Below, piece after piece: positions 8,176-16,349 of a DNA stretch of 64,000 bases. Source of the stretch: Haloarcula sebkhae (GTDB lineage: Archaea; Halobacteriota; Halobacteria; Halobacteriales; Haloarculaceae); assembly GCF_014647415.1 (NCBI RefSeq), contig NZ_BMPD01000003.1, positions 186,001-250,000 of the forward strand, read 5' to 3'. Numbering within the stretch: the first letter of the stretch is position 1; each line of letters starts with the position of its first letter. Below the pieces are notes generated by a model. It had not been told where the DNA came from and did no database searches. It saw only the letters and a program-made list of their open reading frames with translations. The translations under genes were made by a program, and so were the position numbers.

Positions 8176-9791
8176 GTACCCTTCGCGAAAATTGGCGAGT
8201 CACTGTACTGGTCGCGCTTCTCTTAACCAGTGCTATCGCACTGTTTGTTCCCGGTGTTCCTCCGGGAACGGGTGCCGACGCTCCTGAGCAGGGAAGCACA
8301 TCCGAGCAGCTAACGAACCTCAACTACGGCATTCAGCTCAGCGGTGGGACCCGTCTTCGTGCCCCTATCGTTGGCATCACTGCGGAAAACGTCAACGTGA
8401 CACAGGCGGATTCGACCCAACTTGAGCAAACAGTGGCCGACGAACTTGACCTTGACACAGTTGACGTCCGGGTCCGGCCTATCTCCTCTGAGCGAAGCAC
8501 GGGTGCTGTTGAGGTCGTTACAAAGAACGTCACTCATCAGGAACTCCGAACGGCACTTGAGAACAGCGGGTACCAGCCGACCAACGTACGTGACGGCGTA
8601 ACTCCGGAGACGCGTCGGCAAATGGTCGAGGCCGTTGATGAGAAACTCCGGACCTCAGCGCTCAGCGGTGCGTCAGTCCAGATAGTCAACGTTCCCGGTG
8701 GCCAACACTTCCTCAGCATTACTGCCCCAGACCGGGACCGAGAAGAGCTCGTCGACCTGCTGAACGAGCGGGGCACGGTCAAAATATACGCTGTGTATCC
8801 CGGCGGTGAAAACGGCTCCTTCGTCCGCGAGGAGGTGCTCAAACGTTCGCAGATGAGTGATATCTCAGCCGCAAACAGGGAAGGCGTTGGTTGGGCAGTG
8901 TACATCACAGTCAGCCCGGATGCTGCCGATGGGTTCGCACAGCGAATGGTCGATGCCGGATTCGGTGACGGGGCTCCCTGTGGCAACTACAACCACTCGG
9001 ATATTCAGCAAACAACCGCTGGTGAGTCGGCTGGCCCTGCACTTTCTAACGACGAACCCGGCTGTCTGGTCCATACGTTAAACGGTGAGGTTGTCACAGC
9101 CCGGGGCGTAACGCCAGGTCTCGGTGAGAGCTTTGCCAACGGCGACTTTGCCAACGACCCTGTGTACGTGATGCAAACCGGAAGCTCGGAAAACCCCGCT
9201 GAAACGGCCAGCGAAATCGAACTGAACCTTCGGGCCGGGCAGCTTCCGGCACCTCTTGATCTCTCCGAGGACTCCGGATCGTCGCTCGACCCGGCACTTG
9301 CCGAGCAGTTCAAGCAGAATTCGCTGTTGACCGGACTATTGGCAGTCCTTGCAGTTAGTCTCGTGGTCTACATGCGATACAAACGGGCTGAGGTCGTCGT
9401 TCCGATGGTCGCCACCGCGCTCTCGGAGGTGTTCATCCTCCTCGGGTTCGTCGCATTCGTGCAGTATCCACTGAACCTCTCGCATCTGGCCGGGTTTATC
9501 GCGGTCATCGGCACGGGGGTGGACGACCTCATTATCATCGCCGACGAGATCCTGCAGGAGGGGGAAGTCGAGACGGGACGCGTGTTCCAGAGCCGCTTCC
9601 GCAAGGCGTTCTGGGTCATTGGTGCGGCCGCAGCCACGACGATCATGGCGATGAGTCCGCTGATGGTTCTGCCCCTTGGCGACCTCTCCGGGTTCGCTAT
9701 CATCACGATCGTCGGCGTCCTCATCGGCGTGCTCGTGACGCGCCCGGCCTACGGTGACATCTTGCGAAACCTCGTGTTGGACGAGGACTGA
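8172..9791 (+). CDS. secD: Protein-export membrane protein SecD
   Basis: Partner of SecF in the membrane; 539 residues. It has one N-terminal helix, the conserved NYGIQLSGGTRL stretch (the haloarchaeal form of the bacterial D-L-Q-G-G motif), a large extracytoplasmic region of about 300 residues, and five C-terminal helices including GTGVDDLIIIADEILQEG. Archaeal SecD lacks an associated SecA, so the energy source is thought to be the ion gradient. The start overlaps the secF stop by 4 bases. The next gene, rnhB, converges, with about 145 bases between them that hold nothing recognisable. Confidence 0.95.
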   Translation: MSTLRENWRVTVLVALLLTSAIALFVPGVPPGTGADAPEQGSTSEQLTNLNYGIQLSGGTRLRAPIVGITAENVNVTQADSTQLEQTVADELDLDTVDVRVRPISSERSTGAVEVVTKNVTHQELRTALENSGYQPTNVRDGVTPETRRQMVEAVDEKLRTSALSGASVQIVNVPGGQHFLSITAPDRDREELVDLLNERGTVKIYAVYPGGENGSFVREEVLKRSQMSDISAANREGVGWAVYITVSPDAADGFAQRMVDAGFGDGAPCGNYNHSDIQQTTAGESAGPALSNDEPGCLVHTLNGEVVTARGVTPGLGESFANGDFANDPVYVMQTGSSENPAETASEIELNLRAGQLPAPLDLSEDSGSSLDPALAEQFKQNSLLTGLLAVLAVSLVVYMRYKRAEVVVPMVATALSEVFILLGFVAFVQYPLNLSHLAGFIAVIGTGVDDLIIIADEILQEGEVETGRVFQSRFRKAFWVIGAAAATTIMAMSPLMVLPLGDLSGFAIITIVGVLIGVLVTRPAYGDILRNLVLDED

Positions 9792-9936
9792 GGCCGTCGG
9801 CTGTACGCCTTTCACGAACTCCGCCACCGCGAGTGCTTTGTCTCAGTTACACCCAACAGTATGGGCGGTTCCTATTTTCTGCCTATTACCCAGGACTAGT
9901 TCGTTCCGAGAACACCACGCTCGTTGTCGTCCTCGT

Positions 9937-10572
9937 TCAAAAGTCGCCCAGCGTCGACTGTGACGCCGCCGCCAGCACGTCGTCACACGTCGACCACGAG
10001 CGGCGAGCACACGCGGGCAGTTCGCCGTGGCGATCGACGTAGTCCGCCAAGAAGGCCCGCGTCGTCGGGTCGCTGGGGTAACCCGAACCCACGTCGCCGT
10101 ACTCCGCAGCCAGTTCTGCGACGTGTGCGTCGCGGGCCACCTTCGCGATGATTGAGGCTGCACCGACCACCGTGTCCGTCTCGTCGGCCCCGTGTTCCGC
10201 GGTCACGGTCACGTCGGCGTCGACCGCGTCTGCAACTCGGCGACCGAACCGCGTCGCGTCGGTGTCGCCGGCGTCGACCGTGCCCGAGAGGGCGTCACGG
10301 GCCACCGTCGAGAGCGCCGTTGCCTGTGCATCGACGGTCAGTGTGTTCATGTCCGTCTCGTCGGCGTCGATGCGTTCGACCGGGACCTCGGCGACACCGA
10401 CGGCGTCTGCCGACTCGCGGATTTCCTCGGCGAGTCGCTCGCGTCGCTCCGGCTTGATGTCCTTCGAGTCGCCGACTCCATCGGGCAGGGTCACGGGGTC
10501 GGCTCTAACGGCGGCGGCGAACATCGATCCCAATACCGGTCCTTTCCCGGCTTCGTCGACGCCGAATCGCAT
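9937..10572 (-). CDS. rnhB: Ribonuclease HII
   Basis: Cleaves the RNA strand of RNA-DNA hybrids, including single ribonucleotides in DNA. The 211-residue protein begins MRFGVDEAGKGPVLGS, with the first catalytic pair Asp6-Glu7 in the DEAGKGPVLG motif typical of type 2 RNase H. The later VVGAASIIAKVARD stretch is the conserved helix after the active-site strands. The open frame extends upstream to 10659, but the ATG at 10572 places the catalytic strand at the very N-terminus as in the family. It lies 58 bases downstream of pus10 on the same strand and may be co-transcribed. Confidence 0.93.
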   Translation of the reverse strand: MRFGVDEAGKGPVLGSMFAAAVRADPVTLPDGVGDSKDIKPERRERLAEEIRESADAVGVAEVPVERIDADETDMNTLTVDAQATALSTVARDALSGTVDAGDTDATRFGRRVADAVDADVTVTAEHGADETDTVVGAASIIAKVARDAHVAELAAEYGDVGSGYPSDPTTRAFLADYVDRHGELPACARRSWSTCDDVLAAASQSTLGDF

Positions 10573-10630
10573 GGGTGTCTCCTCGGTGGCGGCGCAAAAA
10601 CAGCTTCCGGTTGGACAGTGACCCAGCGCG

Positions 10631-11908
10631 CTACTCCTTGAGATACTCGTCAGTCGCAAACGGTTCGTCCTCGCCCTGCACGTCGATCACGTCGAGTGCG
10701 GTCACCACGGCGTCGGTGTCGAGCAGGCCGGCCAGACTCGGCTCCGTGCGCCCCTCGTCGCTGGAGACGAGTTCCTTCACGTACAGGCCGCCCTCGCCGT
10801 GGATGCGGAGTTCGGCGTGGCGGTCGTCAGTCAGTTCGCCCTCGGCGTCGTACACCGTCCGCGTCCGGGTGATATCGGCCCGTCGGTGGGTCACTCGCTG
10901 GGGCGTCTCCTGCTGGATGGTTGCCCCGTCCAGTTCTGCCAGTGCGTCCTGCAGGGCGTCGGCGTCGACCGCGTCGCCGAACTCCACGTCCATCCGGTAG
11001 GTCTTCGAGGCGTCCAGTTCCTTGACGCGCTCGACCATCTCGTGGGTCGCCAGGTGGAGGTTCGTCACTTCGACCTTGCCGTCGGCGAAGGCGTTGATGT
11101 CGGCTTCGAGTTCGTCGGCATCCACGTCGCGTTTGCGCGGCTCCATCACCTCGATGACGAACGGGCGGCCGGAGTCGAGCATCCGTGCGTCCACGTCCTC
11201 ACGGCCGGCGCCGTGGAACACGGCTTCCTCGCCGTCCATCGCTTCACGGACGACGGGTGCGGACAGTTGCTCGACGCTCTCGTCGTAGCGGTAGCCGCTG
11301 CCGTCACAGCCGTCACAGGGCTCGCCCTGCCACAGCCCGGTCCCGTTGCAGTCGTTGCAGGGCCACTTCGTCTGGGGAATGTCGCGTTCGAGCTTCCGGT
11401 AGCGGCCGTAGACGAACGCCGAGTTGACGTGTGTCTCTACTTCGTCCGTTGCGAGGTCGAGCGTGAGCTGGACTGCTGGACGGCCGAACTCCACTTCCGC
11501 GTCGGTCAGGTCGCCGATCCGCTTGCCGACCTCGCGGTTGAGTTCGGTCTTCAGCGCTTCACCAGCGTCGGGGTCTAAGCCTACGTCTTCCCGGAGCAGT
11601 TCGTCGTTCTCTTCGAGCAGCGGCGGCACCTTCGTCCCGACCTGGTAGGTGTCGAACTCGTAACCGCGGACGGCGCTTGCGGCCTGCTCGGCCCACCAGT
11701 CGAAGCGGTCACACTCTCCTTCACAGACCCAGCAGTCCTCGCTTTCTTCGAAGGGGTCGTTGTCTGCGAGCGCGAGCGTCACCCGCAGGGCGTGGCCCCG
11801 TTCGGCGTTGGCCAGCCCGAAACTCCGGTCGGCGAAGAGCCGGCCGAGACAGGAATCACACAGCGGCCCGGTGGCAAGCGCCGCACGGGCGTCCTCGAGT
11901 ATACTCAT
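10631..11908 (-). CDS. pus10: tRNA pseudouridine synthase Pus10
   Basis: Makes pseudouridine at positions 54 and 55 of archaeal tRNA. 425 residues: an N-terminal zinc module with CDSC (17-20) and CWVCEGEC (59-66), a THUMP-like middle, and a second Cys-rich insertion with CNDC and CDGC (184-201). The catalytic domain carries GREDVDARMLDSGRPF (about 235-250), where Asp240 of the D-A-R stretch is the likely nucleophile. TrmY, which methylates pseudouridine 54, is encoded at 44.4 kb in this window. The start ATG 11908 precedes a standard MSILEDARAALATGPLCDSC beginning. Confidence 0.95.
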   Translation of the reverse strand: MSILEDARAALATGPLCDSCLGRLFADRSFGLANAERGHALRVTLALADNDPFEESEDCWVCEGECDRFDWWAEQAASAVRGYEFDTYQVGTKVPPLLEENDELLREDVGLDPDAGEALKTELNREVGKRIGDLTDAEVEFGRPAVQLTLDLATDEVETHVNSAFVYGRYRKLERDIPQTKWPCNDCNGTGLWQGEPCDGCDGSGYRYDESVEQLSAPVVREAMDGEEAVFHGAGREDVDARMLDSGRPFVIEVMEPRKRDVDADELEADINAFADGKVEVTNLHLATHEMVERVKELDASKTYRMDVEFGDAVDADALQDALAELDGATIQQETPQRVTHRRADITRTRTVYDAEGELTDDRHAELRIHGEGGLYVKELVSSDEGRTEPSLAGLLDTDAVVTALDVIDVQGEDEPFATDEYLKE

Positions 11909-11974
11909 TGCCTGAGCCGACGCGTCGCCCCCGTAATTGCGTTTCGACCTCTCGGTCGTGGGAGAGAGTCGGCC

Positions 11975-13084
11975 TCACTCCCCGGTAACGGTCTCGTCAT
12001 CCGCGCCCGTCGGCGGCGATTGGTCGAACAGTTCGCCCGGAATCTCCTCGGCCGAGATGGAGATCGACCGCTGGGGGAACGGGATATCGATATCCTCTGC
12101 CCGGAATCGCTTGTAGATCGCGCTGTTGAGTTCGTGAGTCGCCCGAGCTGTCAGAGCCGGATTACTGACCCAGCACAGCAGTTCGAAGTTCAGCGCTGAG
12201 TCGCCGAACTCCCGGAACCGGACCCGCGGGTTCGGCCGCTCCTGTACGAGGTCCTCGGCTTCGGCCAGTTCCAGAAGGATCTCCTCGACCCGGTCGATAT
12301 CCGTCCCGTAGGCGACGCCGACGGGGACGCGAATCCGGCGCTTGCGCCGCGGCGTCGACTCGTTGACGATGGCGGCGTTGTTGAGTTTCGAGTTCGGGAC
12401 GGTGACGAGGATGTCATCGCGGGTGCGGATGACCGTCGACCGGACGGAGATATCCTCGACGCGGCCGCGTTCGCCAGTTTCGAGGACGACGAAATCGCCG
12501 ACTGCGTATGTCCCGTCGAGGTACAGCGACAGCGAGCCGAAAAAGTTCGCCAGTGTGTCCCGGGCCGCCAGCCCGACGATGATGCCCATAATCCCCGCCG
12601 AGGCCAGCAGCGGCGTCACGTCGATGTCCCACAGAATCAACAAAAGTAGGACGCCTCCGCCCGAGATGAGTGCGCTCCAGACGTTCTGGAGGATGGGGAC
12701 CATCTGGCGGTCGATGTATGCTGAATCTGTCGCGATAGCGGACGCCTGACGACCGATTCGAAGCAGTGTCACCATCCAGACGATGACGACCAGCGAGAGC
12801 GTCCCGGCCTCCAGCGAGACAGCGATGGCCGGGCGAATGTCGTAAATCTGCGCGCCGGCGTACGCACCGCCGAGGCCGACTGTGACGTACACGGCGGTGT
12901 GAATTCCACGGAAGACGATGTCGTCGATGTCGCCCTCGATGTGCGGCGTGACCCGCTTGAGCAGTCGGTCACCGAGGACGCGGATGACCAGTGCGAGCGC
13001 GACGCCGCTACCGACGAGCACCAGAAACCCCTGCCAGGCTGGCAGTCCTGACAGCAGGTCTACCACCTCGCTTCCCAGTTGCAT
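11975..13084 (-). CDS. MscS-family small-conductance mechanosensitive channel
   Basis: 369-residue membrane protein with four predicted helices in the first 180 residues. The last is the pore-lining Gly/Ala-rich segment (MGIIVGLAARDTLANFFGS), typical of MscS. The beta domain follows (VGDFVVLETGERGRVEDI, then VTVPNSKLNNAAIVN), then the alpha/beta C-terminal cage domain. Such channels release solutes on hypo-osmotic shock, a clear need in a halophile. The promoter and start fit a leaderless transcript. The gene is divergent from the UppP-like gene. Confidence 0.92.
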   Translation of the reverse strand: MQLGSEVVDLLSGLPAWQGFLVLVGSGVALALVIRVLGDRLLKRVTPHIEGDIDDIVFRGIHTAVYVTVGLGGAYAGAQIYDIRPAIAVSLEAGTLSLVVIVWMVTLLRIGRQASAIATDSAYIDRQMVPILQNVWSALISGGGVLLLLILWDIDVTPLLASAGIMGIIVGLAARDTLANFFGSLSLYLDGTYAVGDFVVLETGERGRVEDISVRSTVIRTRDDILVTVPNSKLNNAAIVNESTPRRKRRIRVPVGVAYGTDIDRVEEILLELAEAEDLVQERPNPRVRFREFGDSALNFELLCWVSNPALTARATHELNSAIYKRFRAEDIDIPFPQRSISISAEEIPGELFDQSPPTGADDETVTGE

Positions 13085-13104
13085 ACCCCCGCTTGGACAC
13101 CGGG

Positions 13105-13114
13105 GCTATATATA
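13105..13114 (-). promoter_or_regulatory. Near-palindromic TATA box between mscS and the UppP-like gene
   Basis: CTATATATAC lies about 25 bases before the mscS ATG (13084) on the minus strand. The core is nearly symmetrical, but the distance to the plus-strand start at 13174 (about 64 bases) makes the mscS assignment the better one. Confidence 0.55.
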
Positions 13115-13173
13115 CTGCCACGTCGACGGCCCGAACCGAACGGCCTTTGTCCCGCGGCGTCCGCTCCGTGGGT

Positions 13174-13986
13174 ATGAACCCGATTCTCGTCGCTATTCTG
13201 CTGGGCCTGCTGCAAGGGGTGCTGGAGTGGATTCCAGTCTCCAGTGAGGGCGGCGTTGCCCTCGCGTCGACGGTGGTCACAGGCGTCTCACCCGCCGCTG
13301 CGACCCGCCTCGCACTCTTTCTCCACGCCGGAACGGCAGTTGCGGCCACGGCCTACTACCGCACCGAGGTCCGAACTATCCTCCATTCGATCCGGGAACT
13401 CTCTCGCCGGCCGTTCGCCGACGAGACGGCGGATCTCTCGTTTATCGTCATCGCGACGGCGGCGACCGCCGTCACCGGCCTCCCCGCGTATCTAGCTCTC
13501 GACGCGGCCGTTTCGGAGCTTGAGGGTGGTCTCTTTCTGGCGCTGGTCGGCGGCCTGCTCGTCATCACCGGCCTCCTCCAGCGCTTCGCCGCGGCGCTGT
13601 CACTGGGCGAGCGTGAGGTTCCGGACGGGCTCGACGCCGTTCTGGTCGGCGTGTTGCAGGGACTGGCCATCCTCCCTGGCGTCTCCCGGTCCGGGACGAC
13701 GGTAAGCGCGCTGTTGCTCCGGGGCCACGAGGGCGAGTCGTCGCTTCGGCTCTCGTTTCTGCTGTCGATTCCGGCTGCGCTCGCTGCCAACGCACTGGTT
13801 CTCGTCGACGACGGCGTCCCCGCAATCGACCCGCTGCCAGCTGTCGTCGCGCTCGTCGTGAGCGCTGTCGTCGGCTACCTCACCGTCGACGCGCTGGTCC
13901 GACTGGTGCGGCAGGTCCCGTTCTGGGCGGTCTGTACAGTGTTCGGCGGTCTCGGCGTCATCGGTGGGTTGCTTGTCGCGCTGTGA
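13174..13986 (+). CDS. UppP/BacA-like polyprenyl-diphosphate phosphatase
   Basis: Membrane phosphatase expected to recycle polyprenyl diphosphate to the monophosphate carrier; in an archaeon the carrier would be dolichol-type and serve glycosylation. 270 residues with about eight helices. The family motifs LEWIPVSSEG (residues 17-26) and PGVSRSGTTVSA (about 169-180) are present, although the first lacks the full E-x4-E spacing seen in many bacterial enzymes. The ATG at 13174 was chosen because the open frame upstream is basic sequence antisense to mscS. A link to the glycan cluster 12 kb away is plausible but not shown. Confidence 0.85.
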   Translation: MNPILVAILLGLLQGVLEWIPVSSEGGVALASTVVTGVSPAAATRLALFLHAGTAVAATAYYRTEVRTILHSIRELSRRPFADETADLSFIVIATAATAVTGLPAYLALDAAVSELEGGLFLALVGGLLVITGLLQRFAAALSLGEREVPDGLDAVLVGVLQGLAILPGVSRSGTTVSALLLRGHEGESSLRLSFLLSIPAALAANALVLVDDGVPAIDPLPAVVALVVSAVVGYLTVDALVRLVRQVPFWAVCTVFGGLGVIGGLLVAL

Positions 13987-13996
13987 GAGCGGTGCT

Positions 13997-14010
13997 GGAA
14001 CTTATTTACC
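13997..14010 (+). promoter_or_regulatory. Promoter element of the first CheF-family gene
   Basis: GGAACTTATTTACC is centred about 40 bases before the ATG at 14042. The first nine bases (GGAACTTAT) recur exactly before the second CheF-family gene at 24448, so the paralogues share a BRE/TATA-type element. Confidence 0.5.
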
Positions 14011-14041
14011 CTTCGGCGTCAAATCTCTAATATCAGCGGCT

Positions 14042-14908
14042 ATGAGTGGTGACGAACGCAAGCTAGTCGACACGTCGGGGGACTTCCAGTACGTCGTCCG
14101 CGACGGCGACACGGTGACCGACCCGAAGTGGCGCTCCTGTCGACTTATCGTCACCAACAAGCGACTCATTCTGGCGACGAACGGCTCGAAACAGCCCATT
14201 CCGCACTCAAACATCACCCTCCCGTCGAACCCCGACGATCTGGTTCCCGACGGTGGAACTGGCGGCGCAACTGCGCTGGAGGTGGGCAATAACGTCCTTC
14301 TCGTCGATACGCCGAATCTGGACGACTTCGAGACGGAGTACGTTCGCGCGACGCTGCAGGGCGAGGTCATTCTCGCGCGACAGCAAGCGGTCGTCGGCGG
14401 TGTCGTTCAGGAGGACGCCGAGTGGAGCAAAGCGCGGTTTCAACTGGACGACGACATCATCCGCCTCCAGTTCCCCGGCGGCAAGAGTATGTCCTTCGAA
14501 ATCGAGGATGTCGGCACTATCGAAACCGGGACTAGTACGGTGATGGGTCAGGAGCGGGAGGTCATTGAGGTCGAACACACTGACGACCAGGACCGTAGCG
14601 TCGAAACCCACATTTCGGGGATGGACCACCACACGCGGGCGCTGAAGACGCTGTTTACCCGCGTTATTGAGGACCGCGAGGACGATTACGAACTCTCAGA
14701 GATGGAGAGCCAGGTGTTGATGGCGCTGTACTCCGGCGTCTCTCCGTTTGAAATGTCTGATTTCGTCGGAACCACGCCTGACGAGGTCGAGGAAATCTAT
14801 CAGAAACTGCTTGAGATTGGTGCGGTTGACGAGGTCCGGGTTCGGACCGAAGTCGCGCTGAACGCGCAGGGGCGGAATATGGCGAGTGAAGCGATGAGTG
14901 AGAAGTAG
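14042..14908 (+). CDS. CheF-family taxis protein (first paralogue)
   Basis: 288 residues similar to archaeal CheF (DUF439), the adaptor that links CheY, CheC and CheD with the archaellum motor. The N-terminal two thirds is beta-rich (WRSCRLIVTNKRLILATNG, then KSMSFEIEDVGTIETGT) and resembles two PH-like repeats. The last 80 residues look like a winged-helix region (SEMESQVLMALYSGVSPFEM, then TTPDEVEEIYQKLLEIG). The open frame upstream to 13964 is not expected to be translated because the promoter lies inside it. It is related to the gene at 24502. No other che or arl gene is nearby, so a direct role in motility is uncertain. Confidence 0.85.
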   Translation: MSGDERKLVDTSGDFQYVVRDGDTVTDPKWRSCRLIVTNKRLILATNGSKQPIPHSNITLPSNPDDLVPDGGTGGATALEVGNNVLLVDTPNLDDFETEYVRATLQGEVILARQQAVVGGVVQEDAEWSKARFQLDDDIIRLQFPGGKSMSFEIEDVGTIETGTSTVMGQEREVIEVEHTDDQDRSVETHISGMDHHTRALKTLFTRVIEDREDDYELSEMESQVLMALYSGVSPFEMSDFVGTTPDEVEEIYQKLLEIGAVDEVRVRTEVALNAQGRNMASEAMSEK

Positions 14909-15164
14909 AGGGGGCGCGAACGTAGTGAGCGGCCCTTGGATAGCGAACGGGGAGCGTTAGCGACCCGTGAGCCATAGTACGGCGCTACGCACCGCTGAAC
15001 GACTGCCTTCGGCTCCGCTCCGGAAAATCATGCGGGGACCAGTCCCGAGTCGGAGTCGTAGGACAGCCTCGCCGAACGGCGCGCCCAGTGTGAGCCACAA
15101 TAGCAGTTCGCCTGCCGCGCCCCACGGCTCGACGGACTCGCGGGCCGCTCCCGTCTCGCCGCCG
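14909..15164. other. 256-base gap with short GC-rich repeated motifs
   Basis: No gene is convincing here. Just after the cheF-like stop, near-repeats of GCGAACG and AGCG occur (GCGAACGTAGTGAGCG at about 14916-14931 and GCGAACGGGGAGCGTTAGCG at about 14943-14962), a kind of self-complementary AGCG-rich sequence often seen behind haloarchaeal genes. The rest to 15164 is GC-rich with nothing recognised. It could hold a terminator or an untranslated RNA end. Confidence 0.4.
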
Positions 15165-15389
15165 TTACTCGGGCAGGTACTCGACGTCCTCAGCCTCCGT
15201 CACTGACACCCCATCCGGGAGTTCTGACTCCGGAACTGGCGTCAGCGTGAGGACTTCACCCGCCTCGGTCTGTACCCACTCCTGTCCTGTCGCTTGACTC
15301 CAATCGTGTGGCTCCCAGAACCCCGACTCGAAGCGCATCCAGATGTCGAGACCACTGTAGTACTCTCCCGTCGAACTTTCGTATATCAT
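15165..15389 (-). CDS. Small acidic hypothetical protein, 74 aa
   Basis: Reads from ATG 15389: MIYESSTGEYYSGLDIWMRF, with many aromatic residues and a strand-rich pattern up to the VEYLPE C-terminus. An in-frame TTG at 15428 would add 13 residues but is a less likely start. No family is recognised. The aromatic and strand content suggests a small beta fold. It has no clear operon partner; about 210 AT-richer bases separate it from the next gene. Confidence 0.55.
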   Translation of the reverse strand: MIYESSTGEYYSGLDIWMRFESGFWEPHDWSQATGQEWVQTEAGEVLTLTPVPESELPDGVSVTEAEDVEYLPE

Positions 15390-15603
15390 TGCTGACTCAA
15401 CAGCGACTGCTGCCGTCGAAGAAGTCAATTCACCTACATGGTATTATTACTACCGGCAGGGCGGAAATTCGCCGGGCTTGAGAATGGAGGGATGCTTGGA
15501 TAGCACGGGTACAGCGGTGGTTCGGCCACTGTCTGAATATATTTCACATGGGAGTCGTGAACTGACTGTGAATCAGTCGCAATCGTGAAAAACGGAGGGT
15601 GGA

Positions 15604-15819
15604 CTACTGCTGTTCCATCGCCACCTCAAGCGACCAGAAGAAGCCGTAGTACGCGACGACGCCGGCGGCGAGCGTCAGGTAGTAAGCCCACTGTGGAGCC
15701 GATAGCAAATCGAAGATGACGCTCACCGCAGTCACCCAGGCGATAGCGAACACGAGGTCGACGAACATACCCCGTTTGTGGTCGCGCACGTGGTCGCGGA
15801 GGGTGTCGACGACGCTCAT
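15604..15819 (-). CDS. Small two-helix membrane protein, 71 aa
   Basis: From ATG 15819 the protein has an amphipathic basic start (VVDTLRDHVRDHKRG), then two membrane helices at about residues 22-40 and 46-64, and ends EVAMEQQ. It lies 52 bases downstream of the uspA-type gene on the same strand and may be the last gene of the acetate transport unit. An upstream in-frame start at 15840 adds seven residues. No function is known. Confidence 0.65.
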   Translation of the reverse strand: MSVVDTLRDHVRDHKRGMFVDLVFAIAWVTAVSVIFDLLSAPQWAYYLTLAAGVVAYYGFFWSLEVAMEQQ

Positions 15820-15871
15820 CGGTCCCCTCGCACCATCCATGGCGGTCGTAGTCGGTTCTGTCCCATGCTAT

Positions 15872-16345
15872 TCACGCTTCGATATCCGTCTCGCCGTGGA
15901 CGTCGACGACGAGCACCGGCAGTCGCGTCCGGCGCAGCACCTTCTCCGTGACGCTACCGAGGATGACACGTTTGAGGCCCGAGCGGCCGTGGGACCCCAT
16001 CACGACGAGGTCGATGTCGTTGTCCTCGACGAACTTTCGGATGGCGCGGGCCGGTTCGCCAGCAGTGATGTGTTCTTCCACGTCGACGCCGTGCTCGGCG
16101 GCGCGGTCGCGGACGTAGCCGGTGGCTTCGTCTGCGTCGGATTTGACCTCTGTCATCTCCTCCAAGTTCCCCTGTCGGATACGGTCGACCTGCTCTGTCC
16201 CCAGCGAGTAGCTGGTGGCGTCGACGTCGACGACGTACAGCGCGTGGACCGTCGCGCCGTACTTCGAGGCGAGATCGACTGCCTGATCGACCGCGTTTTC
16301 GGCGGTTTCGCTGCCGTCGGTCGGAACGAGGATGTTGTCGTACAT
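15872..16345 (-). CDS. Universal stress protein (UspA family)
   Basis: 157-residue cytoplasmic nucleotide-binding protein. It begins MYDNILVPTDGSETAENAVD, the usual Usp beta-1/helix start, and has the ATP-binding motif GSHGRSGLKRVILGSVTEKV near the C-terminus (G-2x-G-9x-G(S/T) pattern), so ATP binding is likely. It starts 4 bases after the symporter stop and is surely in its operon. Haloarchaea often place Usp proteins next to transporters, suggesting a regulatory or energy-sensing link. Confidence 0.93.
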   Translation of the reverse strand: MYDNILVPTDGSETAENAVDQAVDLASKYGATVHALYVVDVDATSYSLGTEQVDRIRQGNLEEMTEVKSDADEATGYVRDRAAEHGVDVEEHITAGEPARAIRKFVEDNDIDLVVMGSHGRSGLKRVILGSVTEKVLRRTRLPVLVVDVHGETDIEA

Positions 16346-16349
16346 TGGT

